From Belliella buryatensis (lineage in GTDB: Bacteria; Bacteroidota; Bacteroidia; Cytophagales; Cyclobacteriaceae): a stretch of 64,000 nucleotides of DNA. This document shows, in pieces, positions 26,901 through 35,840 of this stretch; the first letter of the stretch is position 1; each line of letters starts with the position of its first letter. Where the stretch lies: contig NZ_FZOK01000012.1 of the NCBI RefSeq assembly GCF_900188245.1, forward strand, positions 1-64,000, given 5' to 3'. Below the pieces are notes generated by a model. That model did not search any database. It was given only the letters and a program-made list of their open reading frames with translations, and was not told where the DNA came from. The position numbers were made by a program, and so were the translations under genes.

Positions 26901-26910
26901 AAGGTTTGCT

Positions 26911-27762
26911 TTACAAAGCAACCGCCTCTACCGAATATCCTTTTTGCTGTAACAAAGCGATCACTCCTAGTTTACCCGGCAAATGTCCAGCACCCACTGC
27001 CACAAACGAAGTACCTTTCTTAAATAATTCCTCTAAGGTTGGTACCCATGCCCTATTTCGGTTGTCTAGAATCTCTGCTTGATATTGATTCATCAAATCA
27101 CTTGTTTTCATAAAGCCATATAAACGCTCAAGATCTCCCGATACATAAATCTCCATCATTTGGTCTAACTCTTTCTTTCCTGCATCATCTTTCAATGATC
27201 GGATGATTTCTTGAATTTGAAAATCTACGGGAATATTATCAAAGATTCCCACCTGAAAGGCAGCTGTCTCTAAATCAATCACAGGCATTTCTTTTTCAGT
27301 TGCAAAACCTGCCAAATGAGTTTCCAGACTAAAAGGCTCCTCACAGTCCAAGAAACCCATCGTCACCATAGAAGTCAATGTAAATGGCTTCAATACGCCC
27401 ATTTGAGCTAATCCTGCCCCAAACTTGCTGGAGAGATACGTGTCCAATAATTTAAAATCCTCTTCCGGTAGATCAGTATAGATATTTTCAAATCCTGGAT
27501 TTACAGCTAATTGCTGCATCTCTTGCATAATTTCCGGGTTAGCAGGATTCAACTCCATTACCAAATACTTGCTTTGGGACAGTGCTTCTTGGAAACTGGG
27601 CTTTTCCACAATACTTTGATCACATAAGATGTGCATGGTGCCAAATAGGTAGGAAGGTGACTCTAGACCATTCCCACTCACCTTCCATAATAAGGTGCTT
27701 TCTTGTGCTTGGACATTGAAAATAAAGAAAATGCTTGCGATAATGAATACGTACTTTTTCAT
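26911..27762 (-). CDS. TraB/GumN family protein
   Basis: 283 residues with a signal peptide (cleavage near residue 20, NVQAQ). Two conserved histidine blocks are visible: SYLFGTMHI near the N terminus and AVGAGHLPGK near the C terminus, with SKYLVMELNP between, the hallmark of the TraB/GumN (haem-binding-like, putative metallopeptidase, EreA/ChaN-related) group. Exported to the periplasm. The specific function is not known. Its end lies next to the sigma-factor start, which suggests co-transcription with 26409-26900 and 25820-26422. Confidence 0.88.
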   Translation of the reverse strand: MKKYVFIIASIFFIFNVQAQESTLLWKVSGNGLESPSYLFGTMHILCDQSIVEKPSFQEALSQSKYLVMELNPANPEIMQEMQQLAVNPGFENIYTDLPEEDFKLLDTYLSSKFGAGLAQMGVLKPFTLTSMVTMGFLDCEEPFSLETHLAGFATEKEMPVIDLETAAFQVGIFDNIPVDFQIQEIIRSLKDDAGKKELDQMMEIYVSGDLERLYGFMKTSDLMNQYQAEILDNRNRAWVPTLEELFKKGTSFVAVGAGHLPGKLGVIALLQQKGYSVEAVAL

Positions 27763-27900
27763 AGAGGTTTTTTATTGTTTTTATTCATTAGTGTAGATGA
27801 TAGACAAATTATTACATGATCTCTAAAAAAAAATATTGATGTCATACAGATGTCACCCAAATGTCATATTTTTAAAATTCAGGTATTAATAAATTTGCAA

Positions 27901-28290
27901 ATGAATTTGGGGGAACAAATCAAAAAAGTCAGAACTGTACAAAATTTAACACAAAGTCAGCTGGCTGAAAAAACAGGAGTTTCGCTTAGAACTATCCAAC
28001 GGATAGAAAAAGATGAAGTACAACCTAGCAGTTACTCACTTCAACAGTTAGAAAAAGCGCTATCCATTGATCTAAAAAAAGAAGATACTATTCAAGAGAT
28101 GCCTTCCCAAAAAGTTTATAACATATCACTAAACATTAATACCACCGAGATGAGAGAACTGATCAAAGATTTAAAAAAGCTTATAGGAAAACATTGGAAG
28201 ATATTGTTGGCTATTATATTACTGCTGTTGTTTTTGAAAAATTACACAGAAATCAAATCTGGATTACTGGATGGATGGTCTAAACAATAA
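27901..28290 (+). CDS. XRE-family HTH regulator with C-terminal transmembrane helix
   Basis: 129 residues from the ATG at 27901; an upstream in-frame ATG at 27850 gives 17 atypical residues. The Xre HTH occupies about 1-60 (LGEQIKKVRTVQNLTQSQLA ... GVSLRTIQRIEKDE). A linker follows, and about 105-120 is hydrophobic (ILLAIILLLLFL), so the protein is probably membrane-tethered with its HTH in the cytoplasm. Divergent from the TraB/GumN gene with 138 bases between starts, so mutual regulation is possible. Confidence 0.85.
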   Translation: MNLGEQIKKVRTVQNLTQSQLAEKTGVSLRTIQRIEKDEVQPSSYSLQQLEKALSIDLKKEDTIQEMPSQKVYNISLNINTTEMRELIKDLKKLIGKHWKILLAIILLLLFLKNYTEIKSGLLDGWSKQ

Positions 28291-28343
28291 TATTACGACT
28301 TATTACATACGAAACTTATTATAACATACATAACAAAGGTTTT

Positions 28344-29819
28344 ATGAAATCTTACCGGCCCCCCTCCCCTTTCTTTCAATTAATACATCTTAGCATATTT
28401 ATCCTAATTTTGATAGGATGTCAAGAAAAGCTTGACCTTACAGCTATCCCCAAAGGAGATGATGGACAGGTATTTGCCATAGATACCAAAGATAGCGAGA
28501 TCCCATACCTCGTTATTGATACGCAAGGTGCTTCTATTCCTTATGAACCAGGCGTGCCTGCTCAATTGAAAATCTATGAAAACAAAAAATTGGTGCAAAC
28601 CCAACGCATAGATATAGAATTTAGAGGTAAAACTTCCTTTAGATTATCAGATAAGAAAGGTTTTAACTTTGAAACGATAGATGCTTCAGGCGAAGGAGTG
28701 GACGTTTCCTTTTTTGGCATGCCAGCAGAGGAAGATTGGCGACTTATCGGTCAAGTGGTAAACAAAAGTAATGGCTACATTTGGGATCAAAGTATGCTTT
28801 ACAATTATATAGGCTACGAACTTTCAAGAAGTATAGGAAAATATGCCAGCAGGGGTGTGTTTGTAGAATTAGAAGTCAATGGAGAATACCAAGGTGTTTA
28901 TTATTTCTGTGAAAAATTAAAAAGGGATAGCCAGAGAATTGATATCAAGTCATTGAATGCTACATCTACAAATTTAACAGGAGGCTATATTTTGACAATA
29001 GACAAGGTGTCCATAGGGGATGCAGGTATTGGCAAACCTTTATCTTATTTTTACAACAATTGGGATGATGATGCTAGGTATACCGAGCAAAATAGCTTCA
29101 GGAGTCAATACGATATATTCAAAAACAAAATCACCTTCCCTCCGTTCCACCCCCCCTACCACCAAAACCAACACTTAGAAACTTACTTTTTATATGAATA
29201 CCCAAAAGACAGAAACATCACCGAAGCGCAAAAGAGCTATATAGCGCAATACATGTATGATTTTGAGACAGCCTTGATCACTGATGATTTTGATAAAGGC
29301 GAAAGGACTTATGCTGATTTTATTAACATTGAAACCTTTGTCGATTATTTCATTATCAACGAGCTATGCCGAAACGTAGATGCCTATAGGTTGAGTACAT
29401 ACTTGGTAAAAGACCGAAATGAAAAACTTTCGATGGGTCCGGTATGGGATATGAATATAGGCTTTGACGAAACTGATAGAATTCCCATCAATGATTGGGT
29501 GATTAATTATAACAGTTATGTCGCACAAGATGCTTGGATGATGCCATTTTGGTGGAATCGATTATTGGAAGATCCTGAATTCAGAAAAGTCCTTAAAATA
29601 CGTTGGATGAATTTCAGATCAGGTGTCTTAAGTAACTCAAGATTAACTCAGCTTGTTGAAAATGCCTCTCAATATCTACAAAGTAACGGTGCTGTAGCGC
29701 GCAATTATGAAAAGTGGAACATCCCCGGCGCAAGACCATATGATCAAGCGATTGAAGAGTTGAAGTCATATTTGATGGAAAGAGCCAATTGGATGGATTC
29801 TGAAATTGGGAATTTTTGA
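28344..29819 (+). CDS. CotH kinase-like lipoprotein
   Basis: 491 residues. The N terminus has a lipoprotein signal (ILILIGC, Cys near residue 27). CotH features: a basic RGKTSFRLSDKKGFNFE block, a GVYYFCEKLKRD block corresponding to the catalytic-loop region, and GPVWDMNIGFDE near 370, the characteristic GPxWDxD/N motif. CotH proteins of spore coats are protein kinases with an atypical fold; in Bacteroidota exported versions are widespread and their targets are mostly unknown. Likely on the periplasmic or outer-surface side. Stands alone, followed by a tRNA gene on the other strand. Confidence 0.85.
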   Translation: MKSYRPPSPFFQLIHLSIFILILIGCQEKLDLTAIPKGDDGQVFAIDTKDSEIPYLVIDTQGASIPYEPGVPAQLKIYENKKLVQTQRIDIEFRGKTSFRLSDKKGFNFETIDASGEGVDVSFFGMPAEEDWRLIGQVVNKSNGYIWDQSMLYNYIGYELSRSIGKYASRGVFVELEVNGEYQGVYYFCEKLKRDSQRIDIKSLNATSTNLTGGYILTIDKVSIGDAGIGKPLSYFYNNWDDDARYTEQNSFRSQYDIFKNKITFPPFHPPYHQNQHLETYFLYEYPKDRNITEAQKSYIAQYMYDFETALITDDFDKGERTYADFINIETFVDYFIINELCRNVDAYRLSTYLVKDRNEKLSMGPVWDMNIGFDETDRIPINDWVINYNSYVAQDAWMMPFWWNRLLEDPEFRKVLKIRWMNFRSGVLSNSRLTQLVENASQYLQSNGAVARNYEKWNIPGARPYDQAIEELKSYLMERANWMDSEIGNF

Positions 29820-29992
29820 AACACTTTACTTTTTAAAATATGTGTAACATGATTATACGCAATTACACCAGAAACTAAATAAAACGAAATGATCAAGCGG
29901 ATATACATAATGTTCAATAATCCAGCTGCCACTTTTAATTAAATTTACCATCAGCACAGTTATTCCTTCCTTGAAATCTTCCCTTCCTTAAT

Positions 29993-30029
29993 AAAAAATC
30001 CTAACCCGCTATTTTACAGTAAGTTAGGA
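29993..30029 (-). terminator. Terminator downstream of tRNA-Ser
   Basis: Arms tcctaac (29999-30005) and gttagga (30023-30029), followed on the minus strand by six T. It starts 11 bases past the tRNA 3' end. Confidence 0.7.
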
Positions 30030-30039
30030 CTTTATTTTG

Positions 30040-30126
30040 CAGAGAGGAAGGGATTCGAACCCTCGATACCCTCACGGGTATACACGCTTTCCAGGCGTGC
30101 TCCTTCAACCACTCGGACACCTCTCT
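30040..30126 (-). tRNA. tRNA-Ser (anticodon GGA)
   Basis: 87 bases. Acceptor arms AGAGAGG and CCTCTCT pair perfectly; the anticodon stem-loop CACGCCTGGAAAGCGTG gives anticodon GGA (serine, UCC/UCU); a long variable arm TACCCGTGAGGGTA typical of class II tRNAs; T-loop GGTTCGAATCC. The 3' CCA is not encoded (sequence reads GCAAAA). Confidence 0.97.
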
Positions 30127-30504
30127 AGTTGAATCGGAGTGCAAAGAAAATTATAAAATAACCCCTAAGCAAACATTGGCCTATTTTTTCTTCGCTTAAG
30201 ATTGGATCCGACTGGAGGTTAGGGGATTAGGGATTAGTTATTGGGGGATTAGGGATTAGTCATTGGTTATTGGTTATTAGGAGATTGGAAGAGTAATTGA
30301 GTAACTGGGTAATTGATTAATTGTGTAAAATTCTAATCGATTACACGATTACACAATTCATCAGGAAATTGGGGATTAGGGTTTAGTTATTGTGAGATTA
30401 GGAGATTGGGACATTTATCAGATTTTGGGTATTTCAAATTTTTAGTAACCCGTATTTCTCCTTTATAACTGATAAATATTACCTTATTTCTTGATTAGCT
30501 TAAC
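30127..30504. repeat. Noncoding gap with GGATTAGGG-type low-complexity repeats and a hairpin
   Basis: No gene seen. 30210-30300 and 30362-30412 consist of short repeated phrases such as GGGGATTAGGGATTAG, TTATTGGTTATT and AGGAGATTGG. Between them an inverted repeat aattgtgtaa (30319-30328) / ttacacaatt (30349-30358) can form a 10-bp stem with a 20-base loop. The style is similar to the repeats at 10.5-12.5 kb, but the sequence is different. Confidence 0.6.
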
Positions 30505-31584
30505 TTAAACCTGAGCGGTCAAGGACATCTCTCCTGCTATGGGTTGGATAAGCTTTCTTCGGATTTCGGAGTCGCTATTTTCATTTGCGAGGAGAAACAT
30601 CAATTTGGTGATGGCAGCCTCCGTGGTGATATCACCTCCACTAAGTACACCGATGCGCTTCAGATCTTTACTTGTTTCATATCTGCCTTGGATCACTCTT
30701 CCACCATTGCATTGGGACACATTGAGGATAATCAGTCCTTTTTTGACGGCTTTTTCCAAAGACTCAATAAACCATCGCTCACTTGGGCTATTTCCAGAAC
30801 CATAAGTTTCCAAGACTACCCCTCTCAATCCCTTGGTCGCAAAGCAACTGTCCATGATATTTTGGGTAATACCTGGAAAAAGCTTAAGCACCATGACATT
30901 GTTGTCCAATTCATTGAAATACTTGAGTTTTTTACCCTCTTCAAAAGGCTTGATCGCAGCATAATTATAATCAATCACAATCCCCGATTCAGCCAAGGGA
31001 GGATAATTCTCCGATTCGAAGGCATCAAAATGCACACTTTGAACTTTCTTGGATCTATTTCCCCTCAGAAGCATATGATTGAAAAAAATACAGACTTCGG
31101 GCACTATAGGCTTCCCATTGGCTTTGGCTGTCGCGATCTCTAAGGATGTCATCAAGTTCTCCCTAGCATCAGAGCGCATAGCAGAGATGGGCAACTGGGC
31201 TCCTGTAAAGATCACAGGCTTACTTAAGCCTTGAAGCATATAGCTCATCATAGAAGCGGAGTAAGCCATGGTATCTGTCCCATGCAGCACGACAAAACCA
31301 TCGTAGCTATCATAATTCTCATAAATGATATAAGCCATATCCACCCAATGGTGCATGTTGACATTGGAGGAATCTATAGGTTCTGGAAAGGAAATGACTG
31401 TAATCGCCGCATTCATACTAGTCAGAGTAGGGATTTTCTCTAAAATCTGACCAAAATTAAAGGGAACAAGGGAGCCACTTTCGTCATATGCCATCCCTAA
31501 GGTTCCCCCAGTATAAATAATCAATACGGAGGATGTAATTTCGCTTTTTGCAGCGGTATTCAATCTTACAATTTTATAATTCAT
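30505..31584 (-). CDS. ansA: Type I L-asparaginase
   Basis: 359 residues. First catalytic Thr lies in LIIYTGGTLGM (about 23-33); the second active-site block is VVLHGTDTMAYSAS, with HGTDT as in all asparaginases. Further blocks PVIFTGAQLP and LETYGSGNSP match the cytoplasmic type I enzymes of bacteria. It hydrolyses L-asparagine to aspartate and ammonia. No signal peptide, hence cytoplasmic. An about 18-residue N-terminal extension precedes the first strand. The ATG overlaps the stop of the TatD gene by four bases, so both are co-translated. Confidence 0.93.
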   Translation of the reverse strand: MNYKIVRLNTAAKSEITSSVLIIYTGGTLGMAYDESGSLVPFNFGQILEKIPTLTSMNAAITVISFPEPIDSSNVNMHHWVDMAYIIYENYDSYDGFVVLHGTDTMAYSASMMSYMLQGLSKPVIFTGAQLPISAMRSDARENLMTSLEIATAKANGKPIVPEVCIFFNHMLLRGNRSKKVQSVHFDAFESENYPPLAESGIVIDYNYAAIKPFEEGKKLKYFNELDNNVMVLKLFPGITQNIMDSCFATKGLRGVVLETYGSGNSPSERWFIESLEKAVKKGLIILNVSQCNGGRVIQGRYETSKDLKRIGVLSGGDITTEAAITKLMFLLANENSDSEIRRKLIQPIAGEMSLTAQV

Positions 31585-32360
31585 GGCTGAAAACGATGAA
31601 AGATATTTTGGGTATTTGCTTCGGTAATTCTACAAACCTCCTCTAGGTTAGATTTGCAAAGGTCTGCTACTCGCTGGGCGATGATGGGGATGTATTCTGG
31701 GGAATTTCTCTTTCCCCGATGGGGTATTGGTGCAAGATAGGGGCCGTCAGTTTCTAAGACAAGATGTGCTAAGCCTACCTCAGGAAGTACTTTATCAAGT
31801 CCACCATTTTTGTAAGTAGACACACCTCCAATTCCAAGAAGAAAACCTAGGTCAATGATTGTTTGCGCCTGCTCAGTTGTACCTGTAAAACAATGGAATA
31901 TCCCTCTCAACCGCTCATCTTTCATTTCTTGTATGATGGCGATTGTTTCGTCCATAGACTCTCTACAGTGGAGAATTATTGGCCATCCCTTGTCTTTTGC
32001 CCATTGTATTTGAATCCTGAGGGCTTCCTTTTGTTGCTCAAAGAAGGTTTTGTCCCAATATAGGTCCAAGCCTGTTTCTCCTATCCCAGCAAACTCTCGC
32101 TTATTGATCCAGTCTTCCATGATGTAAAGGTCTTTTTCAAAATCCTTTTTGACATCACAAGGGTGTAGTCCCATCATGGGGTGGCATCGATCAGGGTGAT
32201 TCAACTCTACTTCCAGCATGGCATCGATGGTCTCCACATCCACATTGGGCATGTAGATCTTACTTACACCTGATTCAAAGGTTCTTCGAATCACCTCCTC
32301 TCGGTCTGATTCATATTTACTAGAATATATGTGTGCGTGAGTATCTGAGAATTGAGGCAT
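31581..32360 (-). CDS. TatD family metal-dependent hydrolase (3'-5' DNase type)
   Basis: 259 residues, usual length. Metal ligands of the amidohydrolase fold are visible: DTHAHIY (His8, His10), GIGETGLD (Glu), ILHCRES (His), GIFHCFTG (His) and LETDGPYLAP (Asp). TatD-type proteins act as 3'-5' nucleases and are cytoplasmic. Overlap with ansA (four bases) indicates one transcript; why the two are coupled is not clear from sequence. Confidence 0.93.
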   Translation of the reverse strand: MPQFSDTHAHIYSSKYESDREEVIRRTFESGVSKIYMPNVDVETIDAMLEVELNHPDRCHPMMGLHPCDVKKDFEKDLYIMEDWINKREFAGIGETGLDLYWDKTFFEQQKEALRIQIQWAKDKGWPIILHCRESMDETIAIIQEMKDERLRGIFHCFTGTTEQAQTIIDLGFLLGIGGVSTYKNGGLDKVLPEVGLAHLVLETDGPYLAPIPHRGKRNSPEYIPIIAQRVADLCKSNLEEVCRITEANTQNIFHRFQP

Positions 32361-32507
32361 TGAGGATTATAGATTTTAGCCCCGGGAAATCGGGGAGTTT
32401 TTATATCGGATTGAGCGGGTGATTTGAAAGCACCTGCTATTCAAGAACAATAACTTTATAACTTTTAAACATTCCAACTTTCTAACTCTTTAAGACTCCT
32501 TCACACT

Positions 32508-33620
32508 TCAATACTTTCTTCCTTTCCAGTTTGTTTTGGATGGCCAAAAATAATAAAGTATGGTCGTCCAAGCTGTAAATAAATAATATATTTCAAAAAA
32601 GAACAAAGCAAAGAGGCTCACCTCTTGTGAAATTTTCCTTTTGAATAGGTAAATAAAATAAGACTGAATGGACCATTTGGTCAACCAAAATAACCAGCCC
32701 AAAAATGTATAATTGACAATTAGTAAGATTACCAAAGGAAGAAAAAGTGCCTGTAATGCTAAAAGAGCTTTGATGGTCAGAGGCAGCTTCATCGCGCCAT
32801 ACATCCAGCGTTTTCGTTGCTCCAGTAGGCTAAAGAGATTGGGTTGGGCTTGGGTGACAATAAGGTTTTGATAGCTTACCTGATGAATACCTTTGAAGCC
32901 CTTTTTCTGAATTGACTGTGCGATTTCAAAATCCTCCGTTAGAGAGAATTTGAGCCCAGAAAACCCTCCTACGGCATCGTAGGCTTTTTTGGCAACCAAC
33001 ATATTGTTGCCCATGGTCGTCACTGACAATCCTAGATCAGACAAGACCTTGACCATTCCTAGCGTAAAGAGCCAATCGTAATCTTGCATCTTTGCATAAA
33101 AGTCTAGAGGTCGTACCGTAGTCACCCCTGTCACAAAGCCCACCTGATCGCTAGACTGTGCTGCTCTAATCATTTCTTTGGCCCATGAAGCGGGCACACT
33201 ACAATCTGCATCGGTAAATAACAGGTAATCCCCTGTAGTAAAATTTCCCATCTGTGCTAAAGCATTAGCTTTGCCATTAATTTGTCGAGTTCTTTCTGCT
33301 ATTGTTGGCACAATATTGATCAAGGAAGCATAAGGCTTGTTTGCTACCCATTCTTGAATGATTTCAGCGGTGTCATCAGTACTCTGATCATTTCCGAGGA
33401 TAATTTGTAGTTTTTCTTTAGGGTAATCCAACTGCTCAAGCTCTTGCAAGCATTGAGAAATAATGGCAGCTTCATTTCTTGCGGGGATGAGGATGCTGAT
33501 TTGGGGAAGTTCTTGGACTTCCTTTTTATGGTAGGTTCTGAAATTGGTTCGTAAAAAAACAACCAAAAATAAATTTTGGCAAAGTAAAAGCATCACACCA
33601 ATAAGTTCTATTGCGACCAT
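32508..33620 (-). CDS. Family 2 glycosyltransferase, membrane-bound
   Basis: 370 residues. One hydrophobic helix at the N terminus (about 5-22), GT2 domain with ISILIPARNEA, an LGNDQSTDDT block, DxD-type LFTDADCS, a second Asp in SLTEDFEIA and the QRKRW motif of processive enzymes; two to three hydrophobic helices at the C terminus (about 280-345). Architecture resembles beta-glycan synthases such as PgaC/IcaA. Start codon overlaps the stop of the NodB deacetylase gene by one base. Together they suggest synthesis and de-N-acetylation of a surface polysaccharide; the sugar is unknown. Confidence 0.88.
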   Translation of the reverse strand: MVAIELIGVMLLLCQNLFLVVFLRTNFRTYHKKEVQELPQISILIPARNEAAIISQCLQELEQLDYPKEKLQIILGNDQSTDDTAEIIQEWVANKPYASLINIVPTIAERTRQINGKANALAQMGNFTTGDYLLFTDADCSVPASWAKEMIRAAQSSDQVGFVTGVTTVRPLDFYAKMQDYDWLFTLGMVKVLSDLGLSVTTMGNNMLVAKKAYDAVGGFSGLKFSLTEDFEIAQSIQKKGFKGIHQVSYQNLIVTQAQPNLFSLLEQRKRWMYGAMKLPLTIKALLALQALFLPLVILLIVNYTFLGWLFWLTKWSIQSYFIYLFKRKISQEVSLFALFFFEIYYLFTAWTTILYYFWPSKTNWKGRKY

Positions 33621-34246
33621 TATAATATAGCTGTTTCAAAACCTGCATCTTGAAGATATGACAAATAATCATCTAGCATAATTTTCAAGATCGGAAATGA
33701 TTTCTGTTGGTCGTGAAACACAATTACCGATCCATTCTGTGTGTATTTGATGGATTTTTTCAGACATTTTTCTGGTGATTGCCGCTGATCATAGTCCCCT
33801 GTCAAGACATCCCACATGATCAATTCCATGGAGGCATCAATTTGCTTGAATTGACTTTTCTTAATCCTCCCATAAGGAGGGCGAAAAAGTCTAACCTCTA
33901 TATCCAAAGTCTCTTTGATAATATCTTGGCAAGCCTTTATTTCTTCAAGATAAAGTCCATCTGCTGTTTTGAAACCATTGACATGATGAAAAGTATGATT
34001 GCCAATACCATGGCCTTGCGCCAGTACAGCCTTGGCCAATTCGGGATGTTTACGGACATTGTCTCCCACCATAAAGAACGTGGCTTTCATCCTCCTCTTT
34101 TCCAAAAGCTCTAAAACAAAATCTGTCACTCCAGGTACGGGCCCATCGTCAAATGTCAAATAGATTTTATTGACTTTCCTATCTCGATTCCAAGTGACTT
34201 CATTGAAAATCTCAGGAAAGAAAGAGGGAATGTGGTGGATGATCAT
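33620..34246 (-). CDS. Polysaccharide deacetylase (NodB domain)
   Basis: 208 residues, essentially one NodB domain. Motif 1 TFDDGPVPG (metal and catalytic Asp), motif 2 GNHTFHHV (H-x3-H metal site), motif 3 RPPYGR, motif 4 MWDVLTGDYD and motif 5 VIVFHDQ are all present, so the enzyme should be active. It removes N-acetyl groups from a carbohydrate. No clear signal peptide, so the active domain may be cytoplasmic or need another export route. Sits in one operon with the glycosyltransferase and SpoIIE-type phosphatase, with 2 bases to the latter. Confidence 0.92.
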   Translation of the reverse strand: MIIHHIPSFFPEIFNEVTWNRDRKVNKIYLTFDDGPVPGVTDFVLELLEKRRMKATFFMVGDNVRKHPELAKAVLAQGHGIGNHTFHHVNGFKTADGLYLEEIKACQDIIKETLDIEVRLFRPPYGRIKKSQFKQIDASMELIMWDVLTGDYDQRQSPEKCLKKSIKYTQNGSVIVFHDQQKSFPILKIMLDDYLSYLQDAGFETAIL

Positions 34247-34248
34247 GC

Positions 34249-35460
34249 TTATTGAAATCTAAGGCTCATTAAAGTGATGTCATCAGATCGCTCTTCCCCA
34301 TTGGAAAATCTATCTAATTCCTCAAAAAAGGTTTTGTGAAAAATTTCAGGATCTACGCAAAGTTGAGTTTTGATATATTTTTCAAAACGCTCATCTCCAT
34401 ACTCTTCTCCTGCATCATTGAAACTCTCCGTCAAGCCATCTGTATAGAGGTGGATACTAAAACCTTTCAAGTGCGCACGATGCCCGACTTCCATGAAGGG
34501 CAATTCTTCAAAAGCCCCAAGAATGGTGGTGCCAGCTCCTAGCTTTTCGCTACGCATCTCTCCTTCCCAGCACAAAATAGGCGCATTATGACCTGCATTG
34601 ATATAGGTAAGCTCTCTGCTTTTGTAATTGTAATACCCTAAAAAGAACGTGATGAACTTCTCCCCATTGGTGTTTTCAAAAATGGTGTAGTTCAGTTGCT
34701 CAACGATCATCTTCAAATCTGAGGTGCTTCTAAGCAAAGTTCTTAATGCCGCTTGAAAATTAGACATCAACAAAGCTGCCGGCATACCTTTTCCCGATAC
34801 ATCAGCTATACAAAAGAAAACTTCATCTTCTGATTTTCTAATAAGGTCATAATAATCTCCCCCTACCGTAGAGTGAGGAATATAGGTCACTTTTGCTTTA
34901 AGCTTTCCTCCTTGGGGTAGGTTGGCGGGAAAAAGCATTCTCTGCACATTGGAGGCGATTTCTACCTCCCGCTTCAAGCGCTCCTGCTCTAATTGCCTTC
35001 TTGCAAAGCGCTTATTCTCCAAAGCTACCACCAAGATATTGGTCAACGCTTGTGTGAAATCAAGGTCTAATTCTAGGGCATCATCTTTCTTTTTGAGAAA
35101 AAGAATAGCGAGCATTTTATCCTTATGATAGACCGGTAGATATGTCTCCAATTCGGCAAAGGAATACCCTTCCTCCACGAGGATATTCAAGGCTCCGCTT
35201 TCCTTATCATCTTTTACACTATCCAAAGGGATTTTATCGGGAACCCTAGCCTTGATTCCATGTGCTATACTTTGGGCATACCCTTCCTGATCTGCTACAT
35301 AGAGGATCATAGACCTGATATTCAAATGCACCAAACAGGTGAACTTGAATATATTTAAGAGAACAGAAGAAGTTTTATTTTCATTGATGGCTTGTGTGAT
35401 CTCCAGCAAAGCCTTCAATTCCAATTCTTTTCTTTGATATTTGAGCGTTTCTGAAGTCAA
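34249..35460 (-). CDS. GAF and SpoIIE-type PP2C serine phosphatase
   Basis: 403 residues. An N-terminal GAF-like region (about 1-160), a coiled-coil linker (ENKRFARRQLEQERLKREVE), then the PPM/SpoIIE catalytic domain: GGDYYDL, FCIADVSGKGMPAALLMS, YINAGHNAPIL, HLYTDGLTES and RSDDITLMSLRF carry the metal-binding Asp residues. Such enzymes dephosphorylate anti-sigma-antagonist (STAS) proteins in partner-switching pathways. No STAS or anti-sigma kinase gene lies in the neighbourhood, so its target is unknown. Located in an operon with polysaccharide genes. Confidence 0.9.
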   Translation of the reverse strand: MTSETLKYQRKELELKALLEITQAINENKTSSVLLNIFKFTCLVHLNIRSMILYVADQEGYAQSIAHGIKARVPDKIPLDSVKDDKESGALNILVEEGYSFAELETYLPVYHKDKMLAILFLKKKDDALELDLDFTQALTNILVVALENKRFARRQLEQERLKREVEIASNVQRMLFPANLPQGGKLKAKVTYIPHSTVGGDYYDLIRKSEDEVFFCIADVSGKGMPAALLMSNFQAALRTLLRSTSDLKMIVEQLNYTIFENTNGEKFITFFLGYYNYKSRELTYINAGHNAPILCWEGEMRSEKLGAGTTILGAFEELPFMEVGHRAHLKGFSIHLYTDGLTESFNDAGEEYGDERFEKYIKTQLCVDPEIFHKTFFEELDRFSNGEERSDDITLMSLRFQ

Positions 35461-35469
35461 GGGGTTTTA

Positions 35470-35721
35470 TTATAGTGCATGGTGGTTCATTAATCCTTTT
35501 TTGCTAGCTAGGAAGTAGAGTTCTTTACCGGACTCTATTAAATCTATCTTGTTGAAGATCTCCAAATCTGGTTCTTTGAGACATTTGATATATTCCTTTT
35601 CAAAAAGGGATTGCAAGGTACTTAGAAGTATTTCATCCTCCCAACCCAGCACCTCCTTCAGGTAAGTATAATGCTGTACAAAGTACAGTTCGTCAATCAA
35701 ATCAAATTCCCTGTCTGTCAT
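35470..35721 (-). CDS. Small hypothetical protein, 83 residues
   Basis: Starts the operon 35721-32508 and ends 9 bases before the PP2C gene. Mostly helical and acidic (EFDLIDELYFVQHYTYLKEV, LQSLFEKEYIKCL), with a winged-helix-like look: a helix pair then KEYIKCLK and an end KKGLMNHHAL. No family recognised. Position suggests a regulatory partner of the phosphatase, which is inference. Confidence 0.7.
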   Translation of the reverse strand: MTDREFDLIDELYFVQHYTYLKEVLGWEDEILLSTLQSLFEKEYIKCLKEPDLEIFNKIDLIESGKELYFLASKKGLMNHHAL

Positions 35722-35840
35722 ATTGATGTATATAATTGCTAAATTATGGCTTTTTGATGATTCAATAAGGTTAATTTAGAAAATTTAAGATAAAGTATAA
35801 AGCTAGTTTAAATGCTAAGTGAATATTGAAATTATTGTCA

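Noticed and set aside
27890-27897. TAAATTTG match to the Bacteroidota promoter element
   Set aside because: It would place the transcript start inside the XRE gene start codon region, so it is more likely a chance match in A+T-rich DNA.
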